DNA from: Bacteriovoracaceae bacterium UBA6144
GTDB lineage: Bacteria > Bdellovibrionota > Bacteriovoracia > Bacteriovoracales > Bacteriovoracaceae
Assembly: GCA_002435705.1 (NCBI GenBank)
Contig: DIVA01000035.1
Location: forward strand, 1 to 15,700
Length of the DNA stretch: 15,700 nucleotides
Reading direction: 5' to 3'
A model generated the notes under the pieces. That model saw only the letters and a list, made by a program, of their open reading frames with translations, did not search any database and had not been told where the DNA came from. The position numbers and the translations under genes were made by a program. Of this stretch, positions 14,805 to 15,700 are shown in pieces; within the stretch, counting starts at the first letter, position 1; each line of letters begins with the position of its first letter.

Positions 14805-15700
14805 TTACTTGTGGGCGACTACCGAAGTGCGCCGAGTCAATGCATAGATTAACCCACAAAGTGAGCCAGCTAGGCCTAGAAAAAACTCATCCACGCTTAA
14901 AGGTAAATAAACTTTAACAATGGCGGAGAGTGCCATAGCTATCATCCCGGAAATGACAGATGTAAGAAATCCCTTTTCTGAGAGTGAATGAGGACGCCAT
15001 AGGCCCCATAGTAATGCAGGCAGAAGACAAGATGAAATCATGCCACCTACAAAGCGCCACACATAGACAATGTTTCCGGAAAAAATGGGAGCGATCAACC
15101 AGGCCATGAGTCCACAGAGGATCATAGAAATTTTTAGCGAGCGCTTGGTGTTGAATTTAAGAAAATCAAAACTCAAACTTGAGCCAGCAGTAAAGAGATA
15201 GGAGTCGAGAGTCGAAAGGATCGTAGCTAAAATTCCGGCCAGAAAAACACCTTTAAGACCAGGAGGAAGAATCTGAATCCCAAGCATCAGATAAGACTGT
15301 TCGGGGAGAGCATCGGGAAGGAGTGCTCGAGCATAAAGTCCTCCCAGCGTGGTGGCGATGTCAAAAAAAATCCAGACCACCGTCGAGATCAGGATTCCTT
15401 TTCGTGCGGTTTTTAAATCAGTAGCTGCTTGCACTCGCTGATGGAAATTGGGATCAACTAGCGTTCCAAGTGCAATCGCGCCCCAAATAAAAAGTGAACC
15501 CCAGTCATTGCCACCAGTCGGATCCCAATGAGTCGCAGGAATATTATCCTGCAGAAAATTCCAGCCTCCATGAGTCTTCCAAGCAAAAAAGACAACGAGC
15601 CAAACAGAGAGAACCATCACTATGGACTGAACGGCATCACTGTAAACAATGGCTCTCAGTCCTCCCCATAAAGAGTACGAGTACATTACAACCAGGCCAT
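14805..15700 (-). CDS. Sodium:solute symporter family transporter (5' end outside window)
   Basis: The C-terminal part, about 298 residues, of an SSS-family (PutP/SGLT-type) Na+-driven permease. The frame is open to the window edge (at least GLVVM before the first internal Met at 15686), so that Met is not the start. Counting from that Met, the family hallmark SLWGGLRAIVYSDAVQ is at 5-20, and LATILSTLDSYLFTAGSS at 153-170 is the conserved helix that carries the Na2-site serines. About seven hydrophobic segments follow the hallmark. The substrate cannot be read from the sequence; organic acids, amino acids or sugars are possible. Its place just upstream of maeB might suggest uptake of a metabolite linked to malate or pyruvate, but this is inference. 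Confidence 0.88.
   Translation of the reverse strand, partial: GLVVMYSYSLWGGLRAIVYSDAVQSIVMVLSVWLVVFFAWKTHGGWNFLQDNIPATHWDPTGGNDWGSLFIWGAIALGTLVDPNFHQRVQAATDLKTARKGILISTVVWIFFDIATTLGGLYARALLPDALPEQSYLMLGIQILPPGLKGVFLAGILATILSTLDSYLFTAGSSLSFDFLKFNTKRSLKISMILCGLMAWLIAPIFSGNIVYVWRFVGGMISSCLLPALLWGLWRPHSLSEKGFLTSVISGMIAMALSAIVKVYLPLSVDEFFLGLAGSLCGLIYALTRRTSVVAHK

Noticed and set aside
14246..14917. 223-codon plus-strand open frame spanning the maeB start and the end of the symporter gene
   Set aside because: It is antisense to two clear genes and has no ribosome binding site or recognisable domain.
1..15700. Mobile elements, CRISPR arrays, tRNA or rRNA genes, phage or defence systems
   Set aside because: I looked for transposase-type proteins, terminal repeats, regularly spaced repeats, tRNA-like cloverleaf sequence and defence-type domains and saw none; nearly every gene is housekeeping or envelope related.

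Overview
This is an ordinary, gene-dense stretch of a Gram-negative bacterial chromosome at moderate G+C, with no sign of mobile DNA, CRISPR, tRNA or rRNA. The longest stretch without a gene is about 144 bases (4089-4232). The mix fits a member of the Bdellovibrio/Bacteriovorax group or a related deltaproteobacterial-type lineage: two lipoproteins, an outer-membrane-type beta-barrel protein, a sigma-54 activator with an FHA-like N-terminus, a single bifunctional Rel enzyme, and a MaeB-type malic enzyme. That placement is inference from gene style, not a measured match.

Left part (1-4088): a PlsC-type acyltransferase and the first codons of a coupled downstream gene run on the minus strand. 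A small coiled-coil protein is divergent from them across a shared -10 region. The essential ribosome-assembly GTPase EngB (minus) is divergent from a sigma-54-dependent activator (plus). That activator converges on an unrecognised two-helix membrane protein whose C-terminus looks like FliL. Convergent neighbours overlap at their 3' ends instead of being separated by terminators.

Centre (4233-11423, plus strand): a BamE/SmpA-like lipoprotein, then accA, yicC, gmk and rel packed with gaps of 2-3 bases or 4-base overlaps, then a secreted beta-barrel candidate and a lipoprotein of unknown function. The compact block puts together the first committed step of fatty-acid synthesis (AccA), an endoribonuclease family (YicC), GMP phosphorylation (Gmk) and (p)ppGpp synthesis and hydrolysis (Rel). 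The rpoZ gene that often lies between gmk and spoT in proteobacteria is absent here. The accA Shine-Dalgarno sequence lies in one arm of a perfect 9-bp inverted repeat.

Right part (11420-15700, minus strand): a sodium:solute symporter (5' end outside the window), a malic enzyme-phosphotransacetylase hybrid (MaeB), a RidA enamine/imine deaminase and a YdcF/DUF218 membrane-anchored protein, the last three forming a tight unit. I found no convincing new multi-gene system. The best leads are the two hairpins that cover translation-initiation sites, the FliL-like and FHA-like domains, and the unknown envelope gene pair after rel.
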